Shown here: piece after piece, positions 53,012 to 62,360 of the stretch
How positions within the stretch are numbered: the first letter of the stretch is position 1
Layout: every line of letters starts with the position of its first letter
Assembly: GCF_004365635.1 (NCBI RefSeq)
Contig: NZ_SOBH01000001.1
Span: 1,240,001-1,304,000, forward strand
Source of the DNA: Litoreibacter halocynthiae
GTDB lineage: Bacteria; Pseudomonadota; Alphaproteobacteria; Rhodobacterales; Rhodobacteraceae
Direction of reading: 5' to 3'
DNA: 64,000 nucleotides
The notes under the pieces: generated by a model
Told to the model about the DNA's origin: nothing
The model's database searches: none
What the model saw: the letters and a program-made list of their open reading frames with translations, nothing else
Program-made: the position numbers and the translations under genes

Positions 53012-54556
53012 ATGCTTCTGACACTTTTACGGTATCTCGTTTACACAGTTGTCTTTCTCGCCTCCGCGATCCTCGTCGCGCGACTGATTTTTCCGGCACC
53101 GTCCAACACAGATCGCAACGAAACCTCTGCGCTAGGTCCTGCGGAAAGCGGCCCGTTGACAGAGGCGTTGACCCAAAGCAGCGCGCGCCACAAAGGACTG
53201 ACCGGCATCGCGCCTCTCCAAAATGGCCTTGATGCCTTTGCGGCGCGCATATTGCTCGCCAATGCCGCAGTGTCCTCGATCGACGTGCAATACTACATCT
53301 GGCGCGGTGACATGACGGGGCATCTGTTGCTCAAGGCGCTGTATCGCGCCGCTGAACGCGGTGTGCGGGTGCGCTTGTTGCTGGACGACAACGGGATCGA
53401 AGGTCTCGACGACATTCTGGTGGCACTGGACGCCCATCCCAATATTGAGTTCCGCCTCTATAATCCGTTCACCTTGCGCCGCTTCAAACGGTTGTCCTAT
53501 GCCTTCGATTTCTTCCGACTGAACCACCGCATGCACAACAAGGCCTTTACCGTCGATGGCCGCGCAAGCATCCTGGGCGGTCGCAATGTGGGTGACGAGT
53601 ATTTCGGGACAGGCACAACACCGTTGCAAGTTGACCTGGATGTTCTCGCGGTAGGCGATATCGTCCCCCAGATATCGGCTGATTATGACCGCTACTGGAA
53701 TTCCAAGCCCGTTCACCCTGCCACACAAATATTGGGTGAACCCTCTGCCGGAGTTTCGATCGCTGCAGCGTTGGCGGCGTTCGACAACGAGCCTGAGTAT
53801 GAAAAGTACCGCGCGCTGCTTGAGACGTCGGACATAGTCGGATCGCTTGCAAGGGGCGAGCTTGCCTTGGAGTGGACCAATGCTGTCTTGGTCAGTGACG
53901 ATCCGGTCCTTGGGTTCGGTGACGTCCCACACTCGGATTTATTTGTCACGCGGTTGCTTGAAGCCGTTGGACCAATCAAGTCCCGCTTTGACGGCGTGAC
54001 GCCTTACTTCGTTCCCGGAGCTCAGGGTGTAAGAGCTTTTATCGCATTGGAAGACAACGGAATATCCGTGCGGATGCTTACCAATTCGCTTGAGGCGACA
54101 GATGCCCTGCCGGTGCATGCAGGCTATGCAAAACGCCGCGAAGACTTGTTGAGCGGAGGTATTGACCTGTTCGAGTTGCGCGCCCGCGCAGCAAGCTCTT
54201 CGTCAAACGATATTCTGGGTCCGTTGGGATCGTCCGGATCCAACCTTCACGCCAAGACATTTGCAGTAGACGGCACCCGGATTTTCGTCGGCTCGTTCAA
54301 TTTTGACCCGCGTTCGGCAACTCTGAATACGGAAATGGGTTTGCTGATTGAAAGCACGACAATGGCGGAAGCGTTGCATGACGCCTTCGACGAGGGACTG
54401 AGCGGACTTGCGTGGCGCGTAGAATTGCGCGACCGCCGCCTGATATGGGCCAGTTCGTCGGACGGCACTGAAACAAGCCGGGAACCCGGCTCCACGCTGA
54501 TTAAACGACTTGCGCTGACAGTCATCGGCTGGCTGCCTGTTGAATGGCTTTTGTGA
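53012..54556 (+). CDS. Phospholipase D family protein (cardiolipin synthase-like)
   Basis: 514 residues. An N-terminal membrane anchor (LLRYLVYTVVFLASAILVARLIF) is followed by two HKD motifs: MHNKAFTVDG (His175, Lys177) with GGRNVGDEYF, and LHAKTFAVDG (His413, Lys415) with VGSFNFDPRS. Such proteins make cardiolipin or transfer phosphatidyl groups at the inner membrane. It ends with a likely C-terminal hydrophobic segment. A small hairpin (ACGGCG/CGCCGT, 54575-54590) follows the stop. Confidence 0.85.
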   Translation: MLLTLLRYLVYTVVFLASAILVARLIFPAPSNTDRNETSALGPAESGPLTEALTQSSARHKGLTGIAPLQNGLDAFAARILLANAAVSSIDVQYYIWRGDMTGHLLLKALYRAAERGVRVRLLLDDNGIEGLDDILVALDAHPNIEFRLYNPFTLRRFKRLSYAFDFFRLNHRMHNKAFTVDGRASILGGRNVGDEYFGTGTTPLQVDLDVLAVGDIVPQISADYDRYWNSKPVHPATQILGEPSAGVSIAAALAAFDNEPEYEKYRALLETSDIVGSLARGELALEWTNAVLVSDDPVLGFGDVPHSDLFVTRLLEAVGPIKSRFDGVTPYFVPGAQGVRAFIALEDNGISVRMLTNSLEATDALPVHAGYAKRREDLLSGGIDLFELRARAASSSSNDILGPLGSSGSNLHAKTFAVDGTRIFVGSFNFDPRSATLNTEMGLLIESTTMAEALHDAFDEGLSGLAWRVELRDRRLIWASSSDGTETSREPGSTLIKRLALTVIGWLPVEWLL

Positions 54557-54754
54557 TCAAGGGGCAAAGCCTCGACGGCGTGAACGCCGTATCAGCTTTG
54601 AAAAGATGGTGACACGACCGGTCCTCGCCTTTTCGTCGCTCACTCAAGGAGCGCCAAAAGGCGGAAATTGACGTGGATCATTTGAATTAACTCCAAGACG
54701 TGCCCAAGTGTGACAAGTGAATAATTTTGTCTCTCCGTGGAAAGGTCCGTGAAA

Positions 54755-55489
54755 ATGATTTCTAAAAGATCGTCGGACCGCATCCATACTACGTTGACGG
54801 ATGCAATTTTGTCCGATCATCATGCGCCAACCAGTCGCGCACCCCAAGGGAAAACCCTTACCTTCGAGGGTGACTTCGCCGATCATTCGCTGCTCTTGCT
54901 TGAAGGTTGGATAGCCCTTTCCAAGACCCTCGCCAGTGGTGAAACCCAGATCATTGACGTGATGCTACCGGGCGACTTCGCGCTTGTCGGGACGCGGATT
55001 GTGCCCGTGGCCGCCTGCACTGTCGAGGCGTTGAGCGACATTGAGTATATCAACATCCAACCTGACAAAGCCAACGGCCCAGACACGGCGTCAGCCCACT
55101 TACGGGAAGTTCTAGCCGCATCAATTCTGACGACACAGTCGCGCACATCGGAGTTGCTGCTGCGCATGGGGCGCGGAAACGCCGCGAGCCGGGTCGCCTA
55201 TGCTTTGATAGAATTTCACACGAGATTGCAGGCGGTCGGGCGCACCGACGGAAATATCTTGGAGTTTCCGATTAACCAGCAGAAATTCGGTGAATTTACA
55301 GGGCTAACGAACGTACATGTTTGCCGCACGCTTCGCCGTTTCGAACGCGAGGGCATCATTGCCCATCCCGATAGCCGTTCCATCGCGTTGACGGATATGA
55401 AGGCGCTCTGCACCCTTGCTGACGTCGATCTTGACCTCTTTCGCGATGAGATCTTGATCCGCCATCCCCTCCACGGGGTCGTGGATTAA
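54755..55489 (+). CDS. Crp/Fnr-family transcriptional regulator
   Basis: 244 residues from ATG 54755 (GGAAAGG lies 8 bases upstream). A cyclic-nucleotide-binding-like beta domain (EGWIALSKTLASGETQIIDVMLPGDFALVG) precedes a winged helix with FGEFTGLTNVHVCRTLRRFERE. There is no N-terminal cysteine cluster, so it is not an oxygen-sensing FNR with an iron-sulfur cluster. It probably controls some of the neighbouring stress genes. The 3' end overlaps the convergent CBS gene by four bases. Confidence 0.85.
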   Translation: MISKRSSDRIHTTLTDAILSDHHAPTSRAPQGKTLTFEGDFADHSLLLLEGWIALSKTLASGETQIIDVMLPGDFALVGTRIVPVAACTVEALSDIEYINIQPDKANGPDTASAHLREVLAASILTTQSRTSELLLRMGRGNAASRVAYALIEFHTRLQAVGRTDGNILEFPINQQKFGEFTGLTNVHVCRTLRRFEREGIIAHPDSRSIALTDMKALCTLADVDLDLFRDEILIRHPLHGVVD

Positions 55490-55902
55490 CGGCATTCGAC
55501 GATCTCGCCCAAGGCCTGCCCTGCCAGTTCCTCGCTGGCGTCGCGCGCGATGTCGCCCAAGGACACTACCCCTACCAAGCGTCCGATACTGTCGCATACG
55601 ACAAGACGCCTGACCTGAGCGTCGCCCATGACACGCGCAACGGCCACAACGTCCTGATCAGCACGGCACGAAAGAACATGCGATGTCATCACTGCGCAGA
55701 CAGGTTGCTCAAGGCCGGGCTCGGCGTCCGACAGCAATCGCATCACCAAATCCCGATCTGTCACGATTCCGACCGGTATGTGATCCTTGCAGACCGGCAA
55801 CATGCCGATATCGCGGTCCAGCATCAATGCAGCAGCGGCCCGAACGGAGGTGCTGAGACTTACGACAGACACCCTCGTCTGCATGATCTTACTCACCAAC
55901 AT
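55486..55902 (-). CDS. CBS-domain protein
   Basis: 138 residues, two CBS motifs in tandem: IMQTRVSVVSLSTSVRAAA with PVGIVTDRDLVMR, and VMTSHVLSCRADQDV with LVGVVSLGDIARD. Stand-alone CBS pairs bind adenine nucleotides and sense energy state. It is convergent with the Crp/Fnr gene and divergent from the following Usp gene. Confidence 0.85.
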   Translation of the reverse strand: MLVSKIMQTRVSVVSLSTSVRAAAALMLDRDIGMLPVCKDHIPVGIVTDRDLVMRLLSDAEPGLEQPVCAVMTSHVLSCRADQDVVAVARVMGDAQVRRLVVCDSIGRLVGVVSLGDIARDASEELAGQALGEIVECR

Positions 55903-56069
55903 GATGTCCTCGCAAAACCTTGGCCAAGATATGAAACAGCGAAGCGCGTCTATCGTTAACCTCGGTCAATGAACCCGCCATTCCAAGCGCATAGACGGAT
56001 GACATCCGCGATCGATCAATGTCGCAGCGAAATCGCTCACAAAACCCGTGCCAGTGGAAAGGGCAGACC

Positions 56070-56912
56070 ATGGACAATATCGTTGTCGCAACCGATCTAT
56101 CTGCACGTTCGGATCGGGCCTTAAACAGAGCAGCGCTGCTCGCACGGCAGTTCTCCGCCACTCTCCACGTCGTGCATGTGATTGATGACGAATTGCCAAA
56201 GTCGGTCGTGAACCTTCAGCACCAAAGCGTTGAGGGGTTGCTCAACCGGCAAATAGTTAATCACGATGACTTCCGGGGTATCAACGTCAACGTGCACTTG
56301 CTCCTTGGGGACGCTTGGAAAGAAATTCTGAAGTTTGCGGTGCTGAAGAACGCGGATATTATCGTCCTGGGAACACATCGCTCACGCGGGTTCTTGGATC
56401 GGTTCAGAGGAACGACCATTGCGCGGGTCGCCGCGTCAAATACCGTTCCTACGCTGGTCGTCGCACAACAGGTCACGGGCGCCTACTGCCGCCCGCTGGT
56501 TGCCGTGGACTTTTCCAAATGCGCCGGAAACGCAGCCCGCCTTGCCGCCACGCTGGTACCCGAGCAAAATCTCACGCTACTTCACGCCTATCACATTCCT
56601 TTCAGAGCGCTGACTACGACAGCAAACGCGGCTGGTGAAATTTCGATGAGGGACAAACAACGGGCAGAGGCCGAACTGCAAGCGCCGATGCAGTCGTTTG
56701 AGGATGAACTGGACAGCGCGCGCACCTATGAATGGCTACTGATTGAAGGGGCTCCGACGGTCGTTCTCGACCGAGAAGCACGACGCCTTGGCACTGATCT
56801 GATTTGCGTCGGCCCGCATGCACGGTCGTGGTTGTCCAGATCATTGCTTGGCAGCACCACCGAACAATTGCTCGCAGACCCGACATGCGATGTTCTCGTT
56901 ACTCCGCTTTGA
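56070..56912 (+). CDS. Tandem universal stress protein (UspA)
   Basis: 280 residues, two Usp domains. The start MDNIVVATDLSARSDRAL at ATG 56070 follows GGAAAGGG; an earlier in-frame ATG at 56019 lacks a site. Loops GTHRSRGFLDRFRGTTIARV and GPHARSWLSRSLLGST are nucleotide-binding-type. Second of three Usp genes in this island. Confidence 0.85.
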   Translation: MDNIVVATDLSARSDRALNRAALLARQFSATLHVVHVIDDELPKSVVNLQHQSVEGLLNRQIVNHDDFRGINVNVHLLLGDAWKEILKFAVLKNADIIVLGTHRSRGFLDRFRGTTIARVAASNTVPTLVVAQQVTGAYCRPLVAVDFSKCAGNAARLAATLVPEQNLTLLHAYHIPFRALTTTANAAGEISMRDKQRAEAELQAPMQSFEDELDSARTYEWLLIEGAPTVVLDREARRLGTDLICVGPHARSWLSRSLLGSTTEQLLADPTCDVLVTPL

Positions 56913-57022
56913 GTTTTCCGTTCTTAGCAGCACAGGCAGTTGGCGAAATCCGAAGTAGTGCAGTTTCAGTATTTTGGGCTATTCAGGTGTAGAGCCATCT
57001 CTGAGAAGACAAGGACCAAGCC

Positions 57023-57742
57023 TTGGACAGCACTACGAAAAACACGCAAAGTGACCGCGGCGGAATTAGCCGAATAATCTCCGCGCTGTTTGTCTTGGCC
57101 AGCATGATCTGGGTTTTCTTTGAGCTCGCCGACGCTGTCATCGAGAACGAAACGCACAGGTTCGACACACTTGTCATGCTGGCGTTTCGAAATCCTGCCG
57201 ACTTCAGCGATCCGCTGGGGCCCGTCTGGGTCGAAGAGCTTGCCCGCGATATCACAGCCCTTGGCGGTGTGGGCATCCTGACGTTTCTGGCCCTCTCTTC
57301 GGCAGGATTTTTATGGCTGCAAGGGCAACAGCGCCTCACCGGATTGCTGCTTGTGGCGGTAACGACCGGCATCTCGCTCAGTCAAATGCTGAAGTCGGGA
57401 TTCGACCGCCCGCGACCTGAACTCGTGTCGCACGAGTCCGCGGTGTATACTGCCAGTTTCCCCAGTGGCCATTCGCTGATGGCGGCGATTGTCTATCTAA
57501 CGCTTGCCGTATTGCTGGCCCGGACCTTGGACAGCAGGACTGCAAAGGCCTATGTCATCACGTTGGCGACTTTCGTGGTCATCGCCGTCGGCGTCAGCCG
57601 CGTCTATCTTGGCGTTCACTGGCCGACCGATGTTCTGGCGGGCTGGATCGTGGGGGCTGCGTGGGCGTTGCTCTGCGGGGTAATTGCCAGCTGGCTTGCA
57701 CGACGGGGGCGCTTGGAGGGCGAGACGACCGCTCGCGATTGA
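57023..57742 (+). CDS. PAP2-family membrane phosphatase
   Basis: 239 residues with about six membrane segments and the three PAP2 acid-phosphatase motifs: KSGFDRPRP, FPSGHSL and SRVYLGVHWPTDV. Family members dephosphorylate phosphatidic acid, phosphatidylglycerol phosphate or undecaprenyl diphosphate. The start appears to be a TTG at 57023 behind AAGGA; no in-frame ATG gives a full N-terminus. With phospholipase D nearby, membrane lipid remodelling is a plausible shared theme. Confidence 0.82.
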   Translation: MDSTTKNTQSDRGGISRIISALFVLASMIWVFFELADAVIENETHRFDTLVMLAFRNPADFSDPLGPVWVEELARDITALGGVGILTFLALSSAGFLWLQGQQRLTGLLLVAVTTGISLSQMLKSGFDRPRPELVSHESAVYTASFPSGHSLMAAIVYLTLAVLLARTLDSRTAKAYVITLATFVVIAVGVSRVYLGVHWPTDVLAGWIVGAAWALLCGVIASWLARRGRLEGETTARD

Positions 57743-57826
57743 CACGTTTCAGGACATGGGCAACGCGGCTCGAAACACAACCCCGACGAGCGAGGCCGGA
57801 CCGGTAAATATTTGGCGTATGCCCCG

Positions 57827-57855
57827 TTGAAAGCCCGGGTTGCGGTGCCCATATC
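57827..57855 (+). promoter_or_regulatory. Promoter of leader element copy 1 (RpoH-like)
   Basis: TTGAAA (57827-57832), exactly 17 bases, then CATATC (57850-57855). The same arrangement, with the same spacing and similar flanks, precedes copy 2 at 62598. The boxes resemble those of alphaproteobacterial heat-shock sigma factors RpoH. Confidence 0.55.
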
Positions 57856-57860
57856 AAAAA

Positions 57861-57975
57861 CATGATGACCTTCAGCACTCATAAGAGGTTCCCGACTATT
57901 GCGGGAAAGCTTCTGAACCGCCGGTAGCCCCGGGCGAGGCGGGCGATTGCGCCTGTCCACGCTCTGGGGTTTTCA
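57861..57975 (+). ncRNA. Structured leader/sRNA element, copy 1 (upstream of DUF1127 gene)
   Basis: Begins with CATGATG about six bases after the -10 box. Hairpin 1 is TTCCCG (57889-57894) with CGGGAA (57902-57907). A 24-base core at 57913-57936 (starts CTGAACCGCC, ends CCCCGGGCG) is identical to copy 2. The 3' part can pair CCCC (57928-57931) with GGGG (57966-57969), followed by four T, which looks like a terminator. The core starts 197 bases before the DUF1127 start codon. It could be a free-standing sRNA or an attenuating leader. Confidence 0.5.
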
Positions 57976-58109
57976 TGATCTTTCACCAATCAACTGATCT
58001 GACCGAAACGCCGTGTTGAACGGGCGGCGCGCCAGCTTGTGCATCACGCGCCCCGCAATATGCGGACGCGGCCGTTTCGATGTCAGTCACCTCGAAACCG
58101 GAGAATTAC

Positions 58110-58349
58110 ATGTCCATCTATATGACAAAACCAATGATCGCTTCCGCCACCCGCCCTGCTTTGTCGAACAGCGACACCAGCCTGTTGCGCCGTTTGCAAC
58201 TTGCAGCATCCTTCTGGTGGCAACGGCACGCAACGGCAAACGCCCTGCATGGGCTAAGCGACAGAATGCTCGCAGACATCGGGCTTCAACGAAGCGACAT
58301 CCCTCGTGTGGCAGCAGGGCAAAGCCGCCGCGACTTGCGGGCCGTCTGA
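58110..58349 (+). CDS. DUF1127 small protein
   Basis: 79 residues. The C-terminal half has the DUF1127 pattern: LRRLQLAASFWWQRHATANALHGLSDRMLADIGL (residues ~31-64; quoted in parts as FWWQRHATANAL and LSDRMLADIG), then RSDI. Such small arginine-rich proteins in Rhodobacter (for example CcaF1) bind RNA and are induced by stress. Start ATG 58110 behind GGAGAATTAC. Preceded by the structured element and its promoter, followed closely by dps. Confidence 0.8.
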   Translation: MSIYMTKPMIASATRPALSNSDTSLLRRLQLAASFWWQRHATANALHGLSDRMLADIGLQRSDIPRVAAGQSRRDLRAV

Positions 58350-58416
58350 CGGGCAGTCGACGCTACCGCACCAACGATTACACCACCTCACCACTAACCG
58401 TAGAATTGGAGACACC

Positions 58417-58896
58417 ATGACAACGACTTTGAAACAAAACCCGGCAACCGACACCGCAACAGCTGGCATCCGGAATGCGACGCCCGTCGCGGAGGCCTTG
58501 GCCGAGGTGCTGAACGATACCTACGCACTCATCATCAAGACCCACACTTACCACTGGAACGTCACCGGCCCGTTGTTTTTCGCCGTGCACAGCCTGACCG
58601 AGGAACAATACACCGATATGTTCGCCGCGGCAGACGTCATCGCCGAACGCATCAGAGCATTGAATATGATGGCGTCGGTAAACGTCACGGACACGAACAA
58701 GAGCGGCGGTGAGGCCCTGACTGCCGTCGAGATGGTCAAGGACCTCTTGTCCGACCACGAGAAACTGGCAGGCCGCATGCACACGCTGGTGGAGATCGCA
58801 GAAACCGAAAACGATCCCGCAACTGCGGATCTGGCGACCGAACGCGCTGCGTTCCACGAAAAGACGGCTTGGATGCTGCGTTCGCTGGCCGCCTGA
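58417..58896 (+). CDS. dps: Dps-type ferritin-like DNA-protection protein
   Basis: 159 residues. The ferroxidase segment is HTYHWNVTGPLFFAVHSLTE followed by DMFAAADVIAERI, matching the intersubunit iron site of Dps dodecamers. It stores iron, consumes H2O2 and protects DNA. The ATG at 58417 follows TTGGAGACACC; the gene lies 67 bases after the DUF1127 gene and may share its promoter. A good terminator follows. Confidence 0.9.
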   Translation: MTTTLKQNPATDTATAGIRNATPVAEALAEVLNDTYALIIKTHTYHWNVTGPLFFAVHSLTEEQYTDMFAAADVIAERIRALNMMASVNVTDTNKSGGEALTAVEMVKDLLSDHEKLAGRMHTLVEIAETENDPATADLATERAAFHEKTAWMLRSLAA

Positions 58897-58925
58897 CGCC
58901 GAACCCTTGTGAAGGCAGACAGATC

Positions 58926-58949
58926 AGCCCCGGCTTGTCCGGGGCTTTT
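58926..58949 (+). terminator. Intrinsic terminator after dps
   Basis: AGCCCCGG (58926-58933), loop CTTGT, CCGGGGCT (58939-58946), then T residues. A perfect eight-base GC-rich stem 30 bases after the dps stop. Confidence 0.85.
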
Positions 58950-59121
58950 CTACGCGTAGTCTCCTGTGCAAGTGTTGCATACCGCTGCACCATGGCAAGA
59001 CTACTACGACGGACATCTGAATTGTTCCGTTTTCAGATCAACAACATAAACGTCGAAGGGCAAAGTCACTCAAGCGTGGGCTGACCGCACCTCCCGGACG
59101 ACAGAACTCGGAGCAACGATC

Positions 59122-60372
59122 ATGGCACATAATCTACGTGAAATTCTCGTCTCCGTTAAAGCCCTTCTCGGCGGTACTGCCGCCTTCATGATCGGCAACA
59201 GCCTGCTCGGCGTGATCCTGCCGCTGCGCATGGAAGCCGCGAACTACCCTGTCGCGCTGACCGGCGCGATCATGGCGGCGTATTACCTTGGTCTGGCGCT
59301 TGGTGGCCTGCGCGGCAAACATGTGATTTTCCGGATTGGGCATATCCGCGCGTTCGCTGTTTTCGCCGCGCTGACGACCGCGACCACGCTGGCATACGCC
59401 GCCTTTTTCCATCCGGCCACGTGGCTGGTGTTTCGCGTTATCAACGGGTTCTGTATTGCCGGACTGACGGCCACCATCGAGAGTTGGCTGAACACGAGAA
59501 GTAGCAACGAGACGCGCGGACGCGTCCTGAGCTTCTACATGCTGACCTTTTATCTTGCGATTGCATCGGGGCAGACCTTGGTGAACCTTGCCGAGGTCAA
59601 CACGCCCGACCTCTTCATGCTGGCCGCAGCGCTGATCGGGCTCTCGCTGGTTCCGGTCGCAATGACCAGTTTGGGCGAGCCCAACCTCAGCGAAAGCCGT
59701 GTGCTCAAGGTCAAAGACCTGTATTCGGCGTCGCCGGTTGGCGTGGTCGGCGCCGTGGTCGCGGGGCTGATGGTGGGATCCTTCTATGCACTGGGTGTCG
59801 TTTTTGCCCGCAGGATCGGGTTGAGCGTGACCGAAGCCGCCCTGTTCATGAGCACCGTGGTGCTTGGCGGCTTGGCCGCACAGATTCCCATGGGGGTACT
59901 GGCGGACCGGTTCGACCGGCGCATTGTGATGTCCGGTGCCTTGATTGCTGTAGGCGTTGCATGGGGGACGCTCGCCAGCTTCGTTGTATCCGGTTTGCCG
60001 TTCACGACTTTGCTGGTCATGGCAGTCGCGTTCGGAGGTGCTATGAGTAGCGTCTACCCGCTATGCGTCGCACAGACCTTCGACCGTCTGGAGCGCAAAT
60101 ACTACATCGCCGCGTCGGGACGTTTGCTGATGGTCTATTCTGTCGGCGCGACCATCGGTCCGCTACTCGCCGCGACACTGATGTCGATCTACGGGCCTTC
60201 CAGCTTCTTCCTGTTCGAATCTGCGGTGGCGATCCTTTACGCTATGTTCGTTTTGGTCAGCGTCGCCAAAAGGCCTTTTGTGTCCGAGGATCAGCAGGAA
60301 CCATATGTGCCGCTTCCCGATGTGACACCTGTCGCCATGGCGCTCGATCCACGCACTGAGGACTGCGCGTGA
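59122..60372 (+). CDS. MFS transporter
   Basis: 416 residues, about 12 membrane segments. The N-terminal half shows YYLGLALGGLRGKHVIFRIGH (parts: YYLGLALGG, KHVIFRIGH) and VFRVINGFCIAGLTATIESWLN, the pattern of the YcaD-like group of major facilitator carriers. Between halves is MGVLADRFDRR, the MFS loop signature. The substrate is unknown. It is convergent with dadA, 64 bases apart. Confidence 0.82.
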   Translation: MAHNLREILVSVKALLGGTAAFMIGNSLLGVILPLRMEAANYPVALTGAIMAAYYLGLALGGLRGKHVIFRIGHIRAFAVFAALTTATTLAYAAFFHPATWLVFRVINGFCIAGLTATIESWLNTRSSNETRGRVLSFYMLTFYLAIASGQTLVNLAEVNTPDLFMLAAALIGLSLVPVAMTSLGEPNLSESRVLKVKDLYSASPVGVVGAVVAGLMVGSFYALGVVFARRIGLSVTEAALFMSTVVLGGLAAQIPMGVLADRFDRRIVMSGALIAVGVAWGTLASFVVSGLPFTTLLVMAVAFGGAMSSVYPLCVAQTFDRLERKYYIAASGRLLMVYSVGATIGPLLAATLMSIYGPSSFFLFESAVAILYAMFVLVSVAKRPFVSEDQQEPYVPLPDVTPVAMALDPRTEDCA

Positions 60373-60436
60373 TGCTCTCAAGCAGGTAGAGGAGCGTTCA
60401 AAGATCGGGTGTTGTCGCGCCGCCCGATACGTAGGA

Positions 60437-61696
60437 TCAGCGCGCGTATCTTGCGGCGGTAAGCCCGTCCATTGAAATCTCCGGCGTATTGCCGAGTACC
60501 ACATCGGCGACAGCACGACTTGAGCCACAGGCCATCGTCCAGCCCAATGTCCCGTGCCCTGTGTTCAGGAACAGATTATCGTATTGGTTCGGCCCCAGCA
60601 CAGGCGTTCCGTCGGGCGTCATGGGGCGCAGGCCGGTCCACCCTTCGGCGCGCGTTATATCGCCGCCCTTGGGGAACAGATCGCCAATTACGTGCTTCAC
60701 GGTGTCGGTCGCATGCGGGCCGAGGCGGTTGGAATACCCTGCAATCTCCGCCTGCCCCGCCACGCGGATGCGGTCTCCCAGACGAGTGATCGCGACTTTG
60801 TGGGTTTCGTCCATGATAGTGGATTGCGGTGCAAACGCGTCATCCGTGACGGGCAGCGTCACGGAGTAGCCCTTCACCGGATAGACCGGCAACTTGATCC
60901 CGATCGGGCGCAGCACGTTCACCGCGTAGCTGCCCATCGCGCAGACATAGGCGTCCGCGGTAATGCGGCCCGCGATTTCAGTGTCGACACCGGCGATCTT
61001 GCCATCCTCGACCGCGATGGACTTGATCGACTGGCCATACTGAAACTCGACGCCCATCTCGACGCATTTCTCGGTCAAAGCGATGGTGAACATCCGGCAA
61101 TCTCCGGTGCGGTCGGCTGTTAGGCGCAGGCCGCCCACGAACTTGTTGCGGACTTCGGCCAAGGCGGGCTCGACCTCGATGCAGGCGTCGCGGCCAAGCA
61201 CGTCGTAGGGAGAGCCGTATTCAGACAAAATTTCCTGATCAGCCTTGGAAGCCTTCATCTGCTTGGCGGTCCGGAACAATTGCAAGGTGCCTTGCGCCCG
61301 CCCGTCATACTCCACGCCGGTTTCCGCAATCAGTTCCGGCATGACGTCCCGTGAATAGCTGGAGACGCGCACCATGCGGCCCTTGTTGATGCGGTAGCTT
61401 TCCTCGTTGCAGTTGCCGACCATCTGCGCACACCATTTCCACATGGTCGGGCTTATCAAAGGCCAGATGAACAGCGGCCGGCGTTTCATGAACATCCATT
61501 TAACGGCCTTCACGGGAATGCCGGGTGCCGCCCAGGGCGAGGTCATGCCGTAGCTTAGCTGGCCCGCATTGGCATAGCTCGTCTCCAGACCGGGACCGGT
61601 CTGACGGTCAATCACCACAACTTCCGCGCCTTGTTTGGCCAGGTAATATGCGGTGGTGACGCCAATGACGCCCGCGCCCATAACAACGACTTTCAT
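60437..61696 (-). CDS. dadA: D-amino-acid dehydrogenase small subunit DadA
   Basis: 419 residues. FAD motif VVVMGAGVIGVTTAYYLAKQG, then ETSYANAGQLSYGMTSPWAAPG, which is highly characteristic of DadA, and the C-terminal GWTGLRPMTPDGTPVLG and GHGTLGWTMACGS. It oxidises D-alanine and other D-amino acids to oxo acids, feeding electrons to the quinone pool. No alanine racemase gene is adjacent. A 10-base inverted repeat upstream may be an operator. Confidence 0.9.
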   Translation of the reverse strand: MKVVVMGAGVIGVTTAYYLAKQGAEVVVIDRQTGPGLETSYANAGQLSYGMTSPWAAPGIPVKAVKWMFMKRRPLFIWPLISPTMWKWCAQMVGNCNEESYRINKGRMVRVSSYSRDVMPELIAETGVEYDGRAQGTLQLFRTAKQMKASKADQEILSEYGSPYDVLGRDACIEVEPALAEVRNKFVGGLRLTADRTGDCRMFTIALTEKCVEMGVEFQYGQSIKSIAVEDGKIAGVDTEIAGRITADAYVCAMGSYAVNVLRPIGIKLPVYPVKGYSVTLPVTDDAFAPQSTIMDETHKVAITRLGDRIRVAGQAEIAGYSNRLGPHATDTVKHVIGDLFPKGGDITRAEGWTGLRPMTPDGTPVLGPNQYDNLFLNTGHGTLGWTMACGSSRAVADVVLGNTPEISMDGLTAARYAR

Positions 61697-61763
61697 GGCA
61701 GATGCCCCTCATTTGCAGTGCGTGGCAAAACAATCGCCCTGCCTGCAGTTAAAATATGCGTCT

Positions 61764-61800
61764 CGATGAGCACCATGGCACGGGAATGCTGCTCATCGAA
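61764..61800. promoter_or_regulatory. Perfect 10-bp inverted repeat upstream of dadA
   Basis: TCGATGAGCA (61764-61773) and TGCTCATCGA (61791-61800), 17 bases apart, lie 68-104 bases upstream of the dadA start and just after the rnk-like gene. A second repeat, GCAAATG (61814-61820) with CATTTGC (61830-61836), overlaps the rnk stop. Either could be an operator for dadA or end the rnk message; neither is followed by a T-run. Confidence 0.45.
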
Positions 61801-61826
61801 ATGTTTTGATGCCGCAAATGCAACTT

Positions 61827-62258
61827 TCACATTTGCTCTGTGCGGTGCTCAACTCCGATGATGGTCAACATGCGCCGCTGGTTACCACGCGTATCCCAAT
61901 AGAAACTGGCCCCTTCGGCCAACCCTAGTAGGGCAACGCCGATAGGTGTCATCACCGAAACCCGAAGTCGGGTGATATCGGCCTCTTCAGGGTAGACCAG
62001 CGTCACCGATTTTTCCTGCCCGGTGGATTCATCACGATAGGTCACTGTGCTTCCCATGCCGACGACATTCTTTGGCATCTTCTGAGCAGGAACGATACGC
62101 GCCCGGCCGATCTCATTAAACAAGCGGTCAGCCAAGGCAGGGTGACGTTTCATCATTCCGTCGGCCAAGCCTTCCAGATGGTCCAGATCGTCCGCATTGA
62201 TAACGATCTTGGGGTTACGTTGGGCGGATTTTTTTGCAGTCGAGACAGTCGCAGTCAT
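61827..62258 (-). CDS. rnk: Rnk/GreA-family protein (nucleoside diphosphate kinase regulator-like)
   Basis: 143 residues. The C-terminal GreA/B-like domain is visible in VVGMGSTVTYRDESTGQEKS (residues ~65-85), VTLVYPEEADI and RVSVMTPIGVALLGLAEG. The N-terminal segment IVINADDLDHLEGLAD matches the Rnk family, which binds RNA polymerase near the secondary channel. The N-terminus is rich in Lys and Ala. Copy 3 of the structured element lies on the same strand upstream, with a 169-base distance from its core to the start codon. Confidence 0.75.
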   Translation of the reverse strand: MTATVSTAKKSAQRNPKIVINADDLDHLEGLADGMMKRHPALADRLFNEIGRARIVPAQKMPKNVVGMGSTVTYRDESTGQEKSVTLVYPEEADITRLRVSVMTPIGVALLGLAEGASFYWDTRGNQRRMLTIIGVEHRTEQM

Positions 62259-62360
62259 TTCATGGACTCCTTGGATTTGCTCGCAAATTTGCTGAGGGTC
62301 TGACGGGAGCGGTTCGAGTGCTCGTCAAACGAATACACACCGCGTTTAAGTTCAGGAATG

